DNA of 64,000 nt from Salegentibacter salinarum (GTDB taxonomy: Bacteria > Bacteroidota > Bacteroidia > Flavobacteriales > Flavobacteriaceae), in NCBI RefSeq assembly GCF_900168115.1, contig NZ_FUZC01000001.1, positions 434,001 through 498,000 of the forward strand, in the 5' to 3' direction. Under the pieces are notes generated by a model. It was not told where the DNA came from and did not search any database. It saw only the letters and a program-made list of their open reading frames with translations. Each line of letters opens with the position of its first letter. Position 1 is the stretch's first letter. A program made the position numbers and the translations under genes. Below, piece by piece: positions 1-8,932 of the stretch.

Positions 1-755
1 AGTCTTCTGCCGAAGCTGATATTACCGATAAATCAAAATTACAGCAACTTTTTTCTGAAATGAATTTTGATTGGATTATTAACTGTGCGGCTTACACCAA
101 CGTTGAAAAGGCCGAATCTGAAGAAGAAAAAGCTTTTAAAATTAATGCTGAAGCTGGCAAAAAACTCGCGGAGGTTTGTGAAGAAAATCAAGCAATTTTA
201 GTGCATTTTTCCACCGATTATGTTTTTGATGGAAAGGCAGAAAAACCTTATAAGGAAACCGATAAAACCAATCCTATAAACGTGTATGGCGCTTCCAAAT
301 TAAAAGGTGAATTAGCAATTGCTGAGGTTTTAAAAGAGCATTTTATTTTCAGGACTTCCTGGTTGTATTCAGAATTTGGACATAATTTTTATAAAACTAT
401 CCTGAGGAAAATAGAAGAAAAAGCCGAATTAAACATTACTACTTCCCAAACCGGGACTCCAACCAATGCCAACGATCTGGCTGAATTTGTTATGGAAATA
501 ATCGCTACAGAAAATAAGAATTTTGGTCTTTATCATTTCAGCAACTCAGGCAAAGCGACTTGGTATGATTTTGCGAAAGCAATTTTAGAATTTACAGGAA
601 ATTCAAAAAAAATTCGGTTAAACGAAAGCAACAAGTTTAAGACCATTGCTGCCAGACCGGATTACAGCGTATTGGACAAAACTAAAATTCAGCAGAAATT
701 TCAGAAGCAAATTCCTGAATGGAAAGTGAGCCTTAAAACACTCATCCTTTCGTAA
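1..755 (+). CDS. rmlD: dTDP-4-dehydrorhamnose reductase, 5' end cut by window edge
   Basis: Reduces dTDP-4-keto-L-rhamnose to dTDP-L-rhamnose, the last step of the activated rhamnose pathway for surface polysaccharide. The reading frame is open from base 3, so the first ATG at 60 is internal and the N-terminal NAD(P)H-binding glycine motif lies outside the window. Visible are the NCAAYTNVEKAE segment, STDYVFDG with the conserved Thr/Asp, the catalytic YxxxK as YGASK, and the RTSWLYSEFGHNF block, all typical of RmlD short-chain dehydrogenases. About 250 residues are seen of a usual 285-300. It is followed after 40 bases by a second nucleotide-sugar enzyme, which fits the end of a polysaccharide cluster. 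Confidence 0.9.
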   Translation, partial: SSAEADITDKSKLQQLFSEMNFDWIINCAAYTNVEKAESEEEKAFKINAEAGKKLAEVCEENQAILVHFSTDYVFDGKAEKPYKETDKTNPINVYGASKLKGELAIAEVLKEHFIFRTSWLYSEFGHNFYKTILRKIEEKAELNITTSQTGTPTNANDLAEFVMEIIATENKNFGLYHFSNSGKATWYDFAKAILEFTGNSKKIRLNESNKFKTIAARPDYSVLDKTKIQQKFQKQIPEWKVSLKTLILS

Positions 756-795
756 ATCTCATAAAATTTGAGTAATTTTCGCACAAACTTCAGGA

Positions 796-1785
796 ATGGC
801 AAAAAGAATACTCATTACCGGTGCTGCCGGCTTTTTAGGCTCTCATTTATGTGATAGGTTTATTAAAGAAGGTTATGAAGTTATTGCAATGGATAACCTT
901 ATTACCGGAGATCTAAAGAATATTGAGCATCTTTTTAAACTGGATAAATTTGAGTTTTTTCATCACGATATCACCAAATTTATTCACGTTCCCGGGCAGT
1001 TAGATTACATCCTTCATTTTGCTTCTCCAGCAAGCCCCATAGATTATTTAAAGATTCCCATTCAAACTCTAAAAGTTGGCTCCGTTGGAACACTCCATTG
1101 CCTCGGTTTGGCAAAAGAAAAGAATGCAAGGATTTTGATTGCTTCAACTTCTGAAGTTTATGGCGATCCTCAGGTTCATCCGCAAAATGAAGAATATTAT
1201 GGAAATGTAAATACTATTGGGCCACGAGGAGTTTATGATGAAGCAAAGCGATTTCAGGAATCTATTACCATGGCTTATCACAGATTTCACGGCCTGGAAA
1301 CAAGGATTGCACGTATATTTAATACTTACGGACCCAGGATGCGATTAAACGATGGTCGTGTAGTCCCTGCGTTTATTGGTCAGGCGTTGCGGGGTGAAGA
1401 TCTCACCATTTTTGGTGATGGTTTGCAAACGCGCTCGTTTTGTTATGTAGACGATCAAATTGAAGGAATTTATCGTTTATTATTAAGTGATTATGCCGAT
1501 CCTGTAAATATTGGAAATCCCGAAGAAATCACTATTAAAGATTTTGCCGAAGAAATCCTGAAACTTACCGGGACTGACCAAAAAATAGTTTACAAAGAAC
1601 TCCCGGAAGACGATCCTTTAAAAAGGCAACCCGATATTAGTAAGGCAAAAGAAGTTTTGGGTTGGGAACCTACTGTTTCCCGGAGCGAAGGCATGAAAAT
1701 CACTTACAATTACTTCAAAAGTCTAAGCCCTGAAGAATTGGAGAAAAGCGAGCACAAAGATTTTTCCAATCATATAAGGCGATAA
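796..1785 (+). CDS. UDP-glucuronate decarboxylase (UDP-xylose synthase), extended SDR
   Basis: Converts UDP-glucuronate to UDP-xylose with bound NAD, supplying a sugar donor for exopolysaccharide or O-antigen. The 329-residue protein begins with the Rossmann motif GAAGFLGS (residues 9-16), has the STSEVYGDP block, and carries the signature [10 protein letters not shown], which holds the catalytic Tyr and Lys and separates decarboxylases from 4-epimerases. RSFCYVDD and the C-terminal [16 protein letters not shown] stretch are also family features. Length matches bacterial UXS enzymes. It lies between rmlD and a GT2 gene in the same direction with short gaps, probably one transcript. A related UDP-sugar epimerase function is possible but less likely. 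Confidence 0.88.
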   Translation: MAKRILITGAAGFLGSHLCDRFIKEGYEVIAMDNLITGDLKNIEHLFKLDKFEFFHHDITKFIHVPGQLDYILHFASPASPIDYLKIPIQTLKVGSVGTLHCLGLAKEKNARILIASTSEVYGDPQVHPQNEEYYGNVNTIGPRGVYDEAKRFQESITMAYHRFHGLETRIARIFNTYGPRMRLNDGRVVPAFIGQALRGEDLTIFGDGLQTRSFCYVDDQIEGIYRLLLSDYADPVNIGNPEEITIKDFAEEILKLTGTDQKIVYKELPEDDPLKRQPDISKAKEVLGWEPTVSRSEGMKITYNYFKSLSPEELEKSEHKDFSNHIRR

Positions 1786-1793
1786 ATTTAGTT

Positions 1794-2564
1794 ATGGGGA
1801 GTCCCTTGGTTTCAGTAATTATGCCCGCCTTTAATGCGGAAAATTTTATTGAAGCAGCGGTGAATTCTGTTATTGCTCAAACCTATTCCAACTGGGAATT
1901 GTTTATTATCGATGATGCTTCTACTGATGCGACGCTTTCTAAAGTTGAAAAATTCGCAAAGCAAGATTCCCGGATTAAAATTATTCAAAATAAAAAGAAC
2001 CAGGGCACAGGAGTAAGTCGCAATAAAGGCATTAAAGCCGCTCAGGGCGATTTTATAGCTTTTTTGGATGCAGATGACCAGTGGAAACCGAGAAAGCTGG
2101 AAATCCAGCTTGAAGTGATGCAGCAGCAGGATGCGGCAGTTTGTTTTTCCAGTTATCAGCCCATAGAGGAAAATGGAAATTCCCGAAGCGAAATTATTGA
2201 AGCTCTGCCAATTTTAACCCATCAAAAACTTCTAAAATCAAATTACCTCGGCAACCTCACCGGAATTTACAGCGCTAAAAAATTAGGAAAAATTTACGCT
2301 CCTGAAATCAGAAAACGACAGGATTGGGCACTTTGGCTTGAAGCTGTTGAAGGAGGCGGTCCGGCAATAGGTGTTCAAAGATGTTTAGCGAAATACCGGG
2401 TGAGAAAAGGTTCAATTTCAGGGAATAAATTGGAGATGCTTAAATATAATTTCAACGTCTATCACAAGGTTTTAGGCTTTAGTTTCTTTAAAAGCGTTGG
2501 TTATATGCTGGTTTTTCTCAAGGAACATTTCTTTATAAAACCAAAACAGGTAAAACGAATTTAG
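1794..2564 (+). CDS. Glycosyltransferase family 2
   Basis: Inverting GT-A glycosyltransferase of 256 residues that probably adds one sugar to a lipid-linked surface glycan. The start shows VSVIMPAFNAENFIEAAVNSVIAQ, then the nucleotide-binding IIDDAST and the metal-binding LDADDQW, the classic GT2 blocks. The C-terminal half contains RKRQDWALWLEA, the ED/QxxW-like acceptor-side motif, and ends in a basic hydrophobic tail without a clear membrane helix. It starts 8 bases after the decarboxylase gene. Substrate cannot be told from sequence. Confidence 0.85.
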   Translation: MGSPLVSVIMPAFNAENFIEAAVNSVIAQTYSNWELFIIDDASTDATLSKVEKFAKQDSRIKIIQNKKNQGTGVSRNKGIKAAQGDFIAFLDADDQWKPRKLEIQLEVMQQQDAAVCFSSYQPIEENGNSRSEIIEALPILTHQKLLKSNYLGNLTGIYSAKKLGKIYAPEIRKRQDWALWLEAVEGGGPAIGVQRCLAKYRVRKGSISGNKLEMLKYNFNVYHKVLGFSFFKSVGYMLVFLKEHFFIKPKQVKRI

Positions 2565-2825
2565 AAATTACACGTCATCCTCTCCCGAAATTTCGGGATA
2601 TTTCAGGACCTATGTTTTGCATTAACCACCCCTTATCTTCAACAAAACTGAATTCATTCCCCTCCTTGAAAAGGAGAGGAGCCTTTTGGTCCTTTAAAAA
2701 TTTTAATTCTGTACTTCTCTTATTCTTTTTTTCTTTTTAAAAACGCATAAAAGCTCCTCCCCTTATTTTCAATTGGATTCCGCCTGAATGACAAAGTCGG
2801 GCAGGGTGGCCGATAGGCCGGGGGT
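2565..2825. repeat. Noncoding spacer with degenerate dispersed-repeat sequence
   Basis: No credible reading frame lies between the two convergent genes here. The left part starts CGTCATCC followed by a short palindrome CCCGAAATTTCGGG (about 2585-2598), and near 2790 the mirror-image end GAATGAC appears, so the block is framed by GTCAT/ATGAC. In between is a C- and T-rich piece with an inverted CTCCTTGAAAAGGAG (about 2661-2675). This looks like a decayed intergenic repeat, possibly nested. No strong terminator with a T-run was seen. Confidence 0.5.
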
Positions 2826-4133
2826 TTACAAATCTGAAGTAAATTGCTTCAATTTCCCGCTTTTACTTCTTGTAAGCTTCTCCTTTCGTTCAAAAGCAAC
2901 TTTTAAATTTTTACCAACATAGGTCTCAATGGCCTGTAATATTTTTTGCTTCTGGTTTTCAGAAAAATCAGTCTTACTTACATATTCAATTTTAAAAGCA
3001 TCTGCTGCATTTTGATTGATTACAAACTCTTTAATACTACCGGTGTCCCCAATAATACTTTTGGTTACGTAATAAAATGTAAGTCCGGGCACCACTTTTC
3101 CATCGGAAAGAGTGGCAATATCGTTAGTGCGGCCAATTAATTTTTCCAGGATTGGTTTTTTCAACGTACTTTTTTCTGAAAGAATTCCGGTATCGCCAAT
3201 ATCGTAGCGAATCATTGGATGAGCCTGGTTATAGAGTGAAGTGATTACGATACGGCCTTCAGTTCCATTTGGCACTGGATTATTATTTTTATCAAGAATT
3301 TCAACAAAAAGATCTTCTGAATTCACCACCCATTCATTTTCCTTATTTTCAAAAGCGATAAGTCCCACTTCACTGGCGCCATATTCATTCACCACAGGAA
3401 CTCCGAAAACCGTTTCCATCAGTTTTTTATCTTCTTTGAATAATCTTTCAGAAGTAACAATACAGAGTTTTAGGCTGGGACAAACCTCTTTTAAAATCAG
3501 GTTTCTGTTTTTAAGGAATTTGGCGAAAAGTAAGACTGCGCTGGTGTAACCGTTGATATAACTAAAATTTGAATGGTGAAAACGCTTCAGAAATTTCTCC
3601 ATTTTCTGCTCGCTCAGGTCAAAAATGGGAAACCTTCGGCGGAGGCTAATTCGGTCCTTGATTCGCTCCTGGGCATTTCCGTAGAAATCCAGCGGAATTC
3701 CATAAAACCTGGCCTGTAAAGATTTGTTGAGGTCAATATTGTGCCATTGGTAGCGATCCTGAAAACCTGCCCAGCTAAGCGCGTGAGCAAATTTATCTTT
3801 GGCAAAAATAAAAGGGGTCCCGCTGCTGCCCGAAGTCTTACCAATATATACAGTCGATTTTGAAAAACCTTTACTCAGCCGATTTTGGAGCTTTTGCTGT
3901 AAATTGGTTTTCGCCATTACCGGCACCTCATTCCAGTTAGAAAATGAACTTTTTCCGAAGAAATTTTTATAAAACCGATTATTATTTAAGTGATATTCAA
4001 CAATTTCCTTGCGTTTTTCACTAAGGTAATTTTCATAATTTTCTGCGGGAATTTTCTGTATTTCCTGTAGTGTTTTTTGCGCCCGGTTTATGGGAAATTT
4101 ATTCAGCTGCAACGAAAGTTTAAACCAGTCCAA
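2826..4133 (-). CDS. PaaK/CapK-like adenylate-forming enzyme
   Basis: Member of the ANL superfamily branch close to phenylacetate-CoA ligase and CapK of capsule clusters; it likely activates a carboxylic acid with ATP. Of 435 residues, the P-loop reads YIGKTSGSSGTPF (about 97-109), the adenine-binding region is NEYGASEVG, and the A8 hinge region contains RYDIGDTG. These are complete, so catalysis is expected. Its position beside polysaccharide genes suggests it modifies a sugar or precursor rather than degrading phenylacetate. It stands alone on the minus strand, converging with the glycosyltransferase and divergent from purD. Exact substrate is unknown. Confidence 0.75.
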   Translation of the reverse strand: MDWFKLSLQLNKFPINRAQKTLQEIQKIPAENYENYLSEKRKEIVEYHLNNNRFYKNFFGKSSFSNWNEVPVMAKTNLQQKLQNRLSKGFSKSTVYIGKTSGSSGTPFIFAKDKFAHALSWAGFQDRYQWHNIDLNKSLQARFYGIPLDFYGNAQERIKDRISLRRRFPIFDLSEQKMEKFLKRFHHSNFSYINGYTSAVLLFAKFLKNRNLILKEVCPSLKLCIVTSERLFKEDKKLMETVFGVPVVNEYGASEVGLIAFENKENEWVVNSEDLFVEILDKNNNPVPNGTEGRIVITSLYNQAHPMIRYDIGDTGILSEKSTLKKPILEKLIGRTNDIATLSDGKVVPGLTFYYVTKSIIGDTGSIKEFVINQNAADAFKIEYVSKTDFSENQKQKILQAIETYVGKNLKVAFERKEKLTRSKSGKLKQFTSDL

Positions 4134-4218
4134 GGGCGAAAAAGCTTTTTTATAAGAAATAATTGGTGCTTCAATTTACAAACAATTATTTTTGGTGCAT
4201 AACTAAAATGACTTCAGG

Positions 4219-5493
4219 ATGAAAATTTTAATTCTCGGCGCCGGCGGACGCGAACATACATTTGCTTATAAACTCGCTCAAAGCCCAAAATGTTCTCAAC
4301 TTTTTGTAGCGCCCGGGAACGCGGGAACCGCCCAAATTGCTAAAAATATCGACTTAAAAGTGACCAATTTTAAAGCGATTAAAGAATTTGTGTTGAAGGA
4401 AGAAATAGAGATGCTGGTAGTAGGTCCTGAAGATCCTTTGGTTGAAGGTATCACCGATTTCTTTACTGAAGACGAGGCGCTAAAAAATGTAAAAGTAATT
4501 GGGCCATCTAAGCGCGGGGCACTTTTGGAAGGAAGTAAAGAACGCGCCAAAGAGTTTATGGCAATACACAAAATTCCAACTGCCGCCTACGAGAGTTTTA
4601 CTGAAAAAAGCCTTGAAGCCGGAAAAGAATTCTTGGAAACTTTAAATCCGCCGTATGTTTTAAAGGCCGATGGATTGGCAGCCGGAAAAGGCGTTTTAAT
4701 TATAAACGATCTTGAAGAGGCCAAAGAGGAACTTCAAAATATGCTGGCCGAAAAGAAATTTGGTGCTGCCAGTGCGAAAGTGGTGATCGAAGAATTTTTA
4801 GACGGAATTGAACTAAGCGTTTTTGTACTTACCGATGGGAAAAATTATAAAATCCTGCCAACCGCAAAAGATTACAAAAGAATTGGGGAAGGGGATACCG
4901 GTCTAAATACTGGCGGAATGGGTGCTATTTCTCCCGTTCCCTTTGTATATGATGAATTGATGCAGAAGATTGAAGAACGCATCGTAAAGCCAACAGTGAA
5001 TGGTTTGCAGGAAGAAGAGATAGACTATAAAGGTTTTATATTTATCGGGCTCATTATGGTAAGAAACGAACCCTATGTGATAGAATATAATGTGCGAATG
5101 GGGGATCCGGAGACTGAGGTTGTGCTTCCACGGATCAAATCAGATTTAGTAGAGATTTTAGAAAAAGTTTCCGAAGAAAAATTAAACGAAGTTGCTTTAG
5201 AAATAGATGAACGCGCTGCAACTACGGTTATGTTAGTATCTGGCGGTTATCCTGAGGCTTACGAAAAATCTAAAGAAATTACGGGATTTGATAAGGTTGA
5301 AGATTCCCTAGTGTTTCACGCGGGAACCAAACTTGAAGGCGATAAAGTGGTGACCAGCGGTGGCCGGGTGCTGGCGGTGACTTCTTTTGGGAAAGATTAC
5401 AAAGAAGCACTAAAAAAATCTTATCAAAATGCAGAAAAAATACATTTTGATAAGATGTATTATAGAAAAGATCTCGGTTTCGATTTATCCTAA
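4219..5493 (+). CDS. purD: Phosphoribosylamine-glycine ligase (GAR synthetase)
   Basis: Second step of purine synthesis: ATP-dependent joining of glycine to 5-phosphoribosylamine. The 424-residue protein begins MKILILGAGGREHTFAYKL, the PurD N-terminal domain, followed by the ATP-grasp domain with KADGLAAGKGV, GIELSVFVLTDG and EYNVRMGDPETE, which holds the metal-binding residues. The C-terminal domain has AGTKLEGDKVVTSGGRVLAVTSFG. Length is standard. Its stop overlaps the end of the convergent small membrane-protein gene by 9 bases. No purine riboswitch is visible upstream. Confidence 0.97.
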   Translation: MKILILGAGGREHTFAYKLAQSPKCSQLFVAPGNAGTAQIAKNIDLKVTNFKAIKEFVLKEEIEMLVVGPEDPLVEGITDFFTEDEALKNVKVIGPSKRGALLEGSKERAKEFMAIHKIPTAAYESFTEKSLEAGKEFLETLNPPYVLKADGLAAGKGVLIINDLEEAKEELQNMLAEKKFGAASAKVVIEEFLDGIELSVFVLTDGKNYKILPTAKDYKRIGEGDTGLNTGGMGAISPVPFVYDELMQKIEERIVKPTVNGLQEEEIDYKGFIFIGLIMVRNEPYVIEYNVRMGDPETEVVLPRIKSDLVEILEKVSEEKLNEVALEIDERAATTVMLVSGGYPEAYEKSKEITGFDKVEDSLVFHAGTKLEGDKVVTSGGRVLAVTSFGKDYKEALKKSYQNAEKIHFDKMYYRKDLGFDLS

Positions 5494-5718
5494 AAACGAG
5501 TGTGCAGTAGGATCGCGATCTTCATCGTTAACTTCGTTGTAGTGCTTAAGTTGCTTCATCCAGAAAGCAAAAGCAGCCAAACCAACTAAAATAAAGATGA
5601 AGTTTAAGGCATTTGCAGCCCACCAGGAATCAAGTTCCAGCGATCTTAATGCATCTAAAGGAACAAATAAAATTTCCTCGAACAAGTAGGCGATACCTTC
5701 AAATATATCTCTTAACAT
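5485..5718 (-). CDS. Small membrane protein, DUF6341 family
   Basis: 77-residue protein with one clear hydrophobic helix (about residues 36-53, ALNFIFILVGLAAFAFWM) between an amphipathic N-terminal half and a polar acidic tail (NEVNDEDRDPTAHSF). The sequence matches the flavobacterial family I know as DUF6341, usually found near purD and DUF6427 as here. Its 3' end overlaps the end of convergent purD by 9 bases. No function is known; the placement suggests an inner-membrane role. Confidence 0.75.
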   Translation of the reverse strand: MLRDIFEGIAYLFEEILFVPLDALRSLELDSWWAANALNFIFILVGLAAFAFWMKQLKHYNEVNDEDRDPTAHSFLG

Positions 5719-5829
5719 TTTTAGAGTGTTTTAAGTTCAAATTATTTCAAAGCGATATTAAAATACCTTTGGTGGCGTTCAATAACTAACTTTGTTATAT
5801 TTAAGATTACAAAAATATAAAAAACCACA

Positions 5830-6753
5830 ATGCTAACAAGCTTTTTTGGCAAATCAAAACCGGTAAACGGGGTTGCGATAACAATTTTTCTTATCATATT
5901 TTTTATTATCGCCAATTTCAAGGAGTGGTTTTTAGATTTTAACCTATTGGTTTTTCTGGAAAAACTGGCGGTTTTATTGTCGCTTATTGTAAGTGTTTTC
6001 ACCCTTAATTTTATTGCCAAAAAAAACGAACTTACCCAGCGTAGCGCCTATAAAATCTTATTTTTCGCAATTTTTACTGCTTCATTTTTTGCGCTATTAA
6101 AGAATCACCAGGTTATCTTTGCCAATTTACTGGTTCTCCTGGCTTTAAGAAGAATTATTAGCTTAAAATCTAAAAAAGTAATGCAGAAAAAGGTTTTTGA
6201 TGCTACCTTTTGGATTTGTATCGCTTCCCTATTTTATTTTTGGTCTATTTTGTTCCTGGTGGTGGTTTATGCGGGAATCTTATATTACCTGCCAAAACCT
6301 AAAAACTGGTTAATTCCGCCAATTGCAGCTTTAGCGGTGGCAGTGTTAACGCTTAGTTTTCATATTATCGCTTATGATCAATTTTATACTTTTTCTCAGT
6401 GGTTTGAGTGGAGTAATTTTGATTATTCAAATTATCAAAATCTTGAGATTCTTATTCCAGTAAGTATTATTTTGACTTTGACCCTTTGGACACTGGTCCA
6501 GTTTTTTGCGGTGGTAAACAAGGCCAGCGTATCTATGAAACCTTCCTTAAACCTGGTTTTACTAAGTTTGCTCACGGCTGTTGCGGTGGCTATTTTTGCA
6601 CCTACCAAAGACGGCAGCGAGCTTATATTCTTTTTTGTGCCGCTTAGTATTATCACTTCTATTTATTTTGATCAAAGAGAGGACAAAGTCTTTCGGGAAG
6701 TTTTGCTGGTTTTGCTTATCTTAATGCCTTTGTGTATTCCTTTTATTTTTTAA
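5830..6753 (+). CDS. Polytopic membrane protein, DUF6427 family
   Basis: 307 residues, strongly hydrophobic, with about eight to nine predicted transmembrane helices spread evenly from residue 13 to the C-terminus. I recognise it as the flavobacterial DUF6427 family. No catalytic motif stands out; charged residues are confined to short loops. It is divergently arranged from the DUF6341 gene with 111 bases between, so the two may share a regulatory region. The next reading frame starts immediately after its TAA. Function unknown. Confidence 0.7.
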   Translation: MLTSFFGKSKPVNGVAITIFLIIFFIIANFKEWFLDFNLLVFLEKLAVLLSLIVSVFTLNFIAKKNELTQRSAYKILFFAIFTASFFALLKNHQVIFANLLVLLALRRIISLKSKKVMQKKVFDATFWICIASLFYFWSILFLVVVYAGILYYLPKPKNWLIPPIAALAVAVLTLSFHIIAYDQFYTFSQWFEWSNFDYSNYQNLEILIPVSIILTLTLWTLVQFFAVVNKASVSMKPSLNLVLLSLLTAVAVAIFAPTKDGSELIFFFVPLSIITSIYFDQREDKVFREVLLVLLILMPLCIPFIF

Positions 6754-7318
6754 ATGAATTTACTGGCAATTGAGACCGAATTAAAAAAGCGCTGCAAATA
6801 CGAATATCGCTGGTTTCGTAAGCAAAATAATTCCTGGGACAGGCTTTCTTCCTTCGTATATTCCACTTCAAGCTGGAATAAATTAAACGAAAAAATTGCC
6901 TTAATTATCGCTACTGAAAAGTTAGATGAAAAGGAATTATTTCAATATTGCTGCAACCGCTGGTACAACTTCTGGAGTGCGATGGCAGTGTAAAATATTT
7001 TTGCTGAAATGATTTCGATTTAAAAACAAGTGTTTTCCCAAAACGTTTAATCCTTGAATTTGCTCAAAATAGTCCAGACAACCTTATTACCTGGTTGTAT
7101 AAAAATCAAAGTAAACAAAGCCGGTTTCATCTGGAAAACCGATTGTTTTTAATAGTTTATGCTGAAGATGGACAGCATTGGAAACTAAAAGCCGAAATTT
7201 CTTTTTTGAAGCAGGTGATTGAAAATATGTTGCTATTTTTGAAAATTCATAAGTAAAAGAATTCCAATTTCAGCAGGGAAAAACCACTTTAGCTGATGTG
7301 ATCTGGGCGGTAAAATGA
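6754..7318 (+). pseudogene. Decayed gene, probable type II restriction endonuclease
   Basis: The first frame gives 79 residues ending ...RWYNFWSAMAV at a TAA (6991). The coding trace continues in another frame from about 7011 (FDLKTSVFPK, then WLYKNQSKQSRFHLENRL and DGQHWKLKAE) to a stop at 7254, and again in a third frame (TTLADVIWAVK) to a TGA at 7316-7318. That last stop overlaps the ATG of the following methyltransferase as ATGA, a usual translational coupling, which shows the three pieces were one gene of about 185 codons. DLKTS resembles the catalytic D-x-K of EcoRV-like PD-(D/E)xK nucleases (inference). At least one stop and two frameshifts break it. Confidence 0.7.
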
Positions 7319-8313
7319 ATTATATAGGTTCTAAACATAAGCTTGGCGATTTTATAAAATCTACGGTAAAAGAAGTGGTTGGCGAAGATCTATCTCAATT
7401 GGTTTTTTGCGATCTTTTTGCCGGGACGGGTAGTGTTGGCAGAAAATTCAAAACCTCGGTGAAGTCAGTCATCGCTAATGATGTGGAATATTACAGTTAT
7501 GTTTTACTCAAAAACTATATTGAAAATCATCAAAAATTAGAGGCCGAAAATCTCCTGGCTGAATTAAATAATCTGGAGGAAAAACAGGGGTTTATCTTTG
7601 AAGAATACAGCGAAAATGGAAAATCTAACCGACTCTATTTTTCGGAAACCAACGGCATGAAAATTGACGCAGTTAGGCAGCAAATAGAAAATTGGAAATT
7701 AAATAAAGAAATAGGGGCAAACCAGTATTTTTTCCTTTTAGCTTCATTATTGGAAAGTGCCGATAAAGTGGCTAATACAGCTTCAGTTTATGGTGCATTT
7801 TTAAAAAAAGTAAAACTTTCAGCACAAAAAGAACTAGTAATCAGGCCTGCAAACTTCCAAATAACCAAACATTCTCACCGGGTTTTTCAAAAAGATGCCA
7901 ATCAATTAATTAAAGAAATAGAAGGTGATATTTTATATTTAGATCCGCCCTATAATGCACGTCAGTACGGCGCGAACTACCATATTTTAAATACCATCGC
8001 AAAATATGATACCTTTGCACCACAAGGTAAAACCGGTTTGCGCGATTATTATCGTTCAAATTATTGCAGCAGGACAAAGGTGAAAAATTCGTTTCAGGAT
8101 TTGCTGGAAAATGTAAATTTCAGGTATATATTTTTCAGCTATAATAATGAGGGTTTAATGCCTTCAGCAGAAATAAAAAAAATAATGAGCCGTTTTGGAA
8201 ATTACGATCTGGTAACCAGAAATTACCAACGTTTTAAGGCGGATAAAACCGAAAACCGAAACCATACGGCCAGGAATACAACAGAATATTTACACATTTT
8301 AGAAAAAAAATAG
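7315..8313 (+). CDS. DNA adenine N6-methyltransferase, D12 class
   Basis: 332-residue SAM-dependent methyltransferase that methylates adenine N6 in a specific DNA sequence. The opening MNYIGSKHKLGDFI is typical of D12-class enzymes; the SAM-binding motif is DLFAGTGSVG (about 33-42) and the catalytic motif is DPPY within LDPPYNARQYG (about 214-224), in the alpha-class order. No internal stop is present, so it is probably active. It follows a broken gene that looks like its restriction partner, so it is probably an orphan methyltransferase. It is followed 3 bases later by the DUF4254 gene. Recognition sequence cannot be read from the protein. Confidence 0.88.
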   Translation: MNYIGSKHKLGDFIKSTVKEVVGEDLSQLVFCDLFAGTGSVGRKFKTSVKSVIANDVEYYSYVLLKNYIENHQKLEAENLLAELNNLEEKQGFIFEEYSENGKSNRLYFSETNGMKIDAVRQQIENWKLNKEIGANQYFFLLASLLESADKVANTASVYGAFLKKVKLSAQKELVIRPANFQITKHSHRVFQKDANQLIKEIEGDILYLDPPYNARQYGANYHILNTIAKYDTFAPQGKTGLRDYYRSNYCSRTKVKNSFQDLLENVNFRYIFFSYNNEGLMPSAEIKKIMSRFGNYDLVTRNYQRFKADKTENRNHTARNTTEYLHILEKK

Positions 8314-8316
8314 TTT

Positions 8317-8922
8317 ATGTTTTCAGATAAAGCGAATAAGATTTTTCAGGAAGTAATTGAGAAATATCACGAAAAGGATTCGGTTGAGCAGCCGTTTACA
8401 AATCCCTACGATAGCGAAAGTGAATTGATTGAACATTTGTTGTACCGAAAATGTTGGATAGATACGGTGCAGTGGCATTATGAAGATATTATTCGTGACA
8501 AGCACATTGACCCTGTTGATGCGTTGGCGCTAAAACGCCAGATAGATGCCTCAAACCAGGATCGTACCGACACGGTTGAGTATATTGACAGTTATTTTTT
8601 GGAGAAATTTAAAAATGTTAAGCCAAAAGAAGACGCTACAATAAATTCAGAAAGTCCTGCCTGGGCAATTGACAGGCTTTCAATTTTAGCCTTGAAAGTT
8701 TATCATATGAACGAGGAAGCTAACCGGAAAGACGCATCGCAGGATCACCAAATGAAATGTAAAGCTAAACTTGATGTTTTGCTGGAGCAGCGCGTAGATC
8801 TTTCTACCGCGATAAATCAATTACTGGAAGACATTGCTGCAGGAAATAAGTATATGAAGGTATACAGGCAAATGAAGATGTACAACGACGATGAGCTGAA
8901 CCCCGTTTTAAGGAAAAAATAA
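8317..8922 (+). CDS. DUF4254 domain protein
   Basis: 201-residue soluble, mostly helical protein of the DUF4254 family, recognised from the LLYRKCWIDTVQWHYEDIIRD region and the ALKRQIDASNQDRTDTVEYID stretch. It has no signal peptide or membrane segment. It lies 3 bases after the methyltransferase and 10 bases before a GT9 heptosyltransferase-like gene, and the link to the GT9 gene is common in Bacteroidota, suggesting a role in lipopolysaccharide or surface glycan assembly. The biochemical role is not known. Confidence 0.82.
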   Translation: MFSDKANKIFQEVIEKYHEKDSVEQPFTNPYDSESELIEHLLYRKCWIDTVQWHYEDIIRDKHIDPVDALALKRQIDASNQDRTDTVEYIDSYFLEKFKNVKPKEDATINSESPAWAIDRLSILALKVYHMNEEANRKDASQDHQMKCKAKLDVLLEQRVDLSTAINQLLEDIAAGNKYMKVYRQMKMYNDDELNPVLRKK

Positions 8923-8932
8923 AGCATTTAAA

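Noticed and set aside
2826-4133. Phenylacetate catabolism gene
   Set aside because: No paa genes are nearby and the context is surface polysaccharide, so CapK-like is a better description.
4140-4218. Purine riboswitch before purD
   Set aside because: The leader is under 80 bases and has no conserved purine-aptamer core.
6754-6993. Separate intact 79-residue gene
   Set aside because: The coding trace goes on in two other frames to an ATGA junction with the methyltransferase, so this is the first piece of a broken gene.
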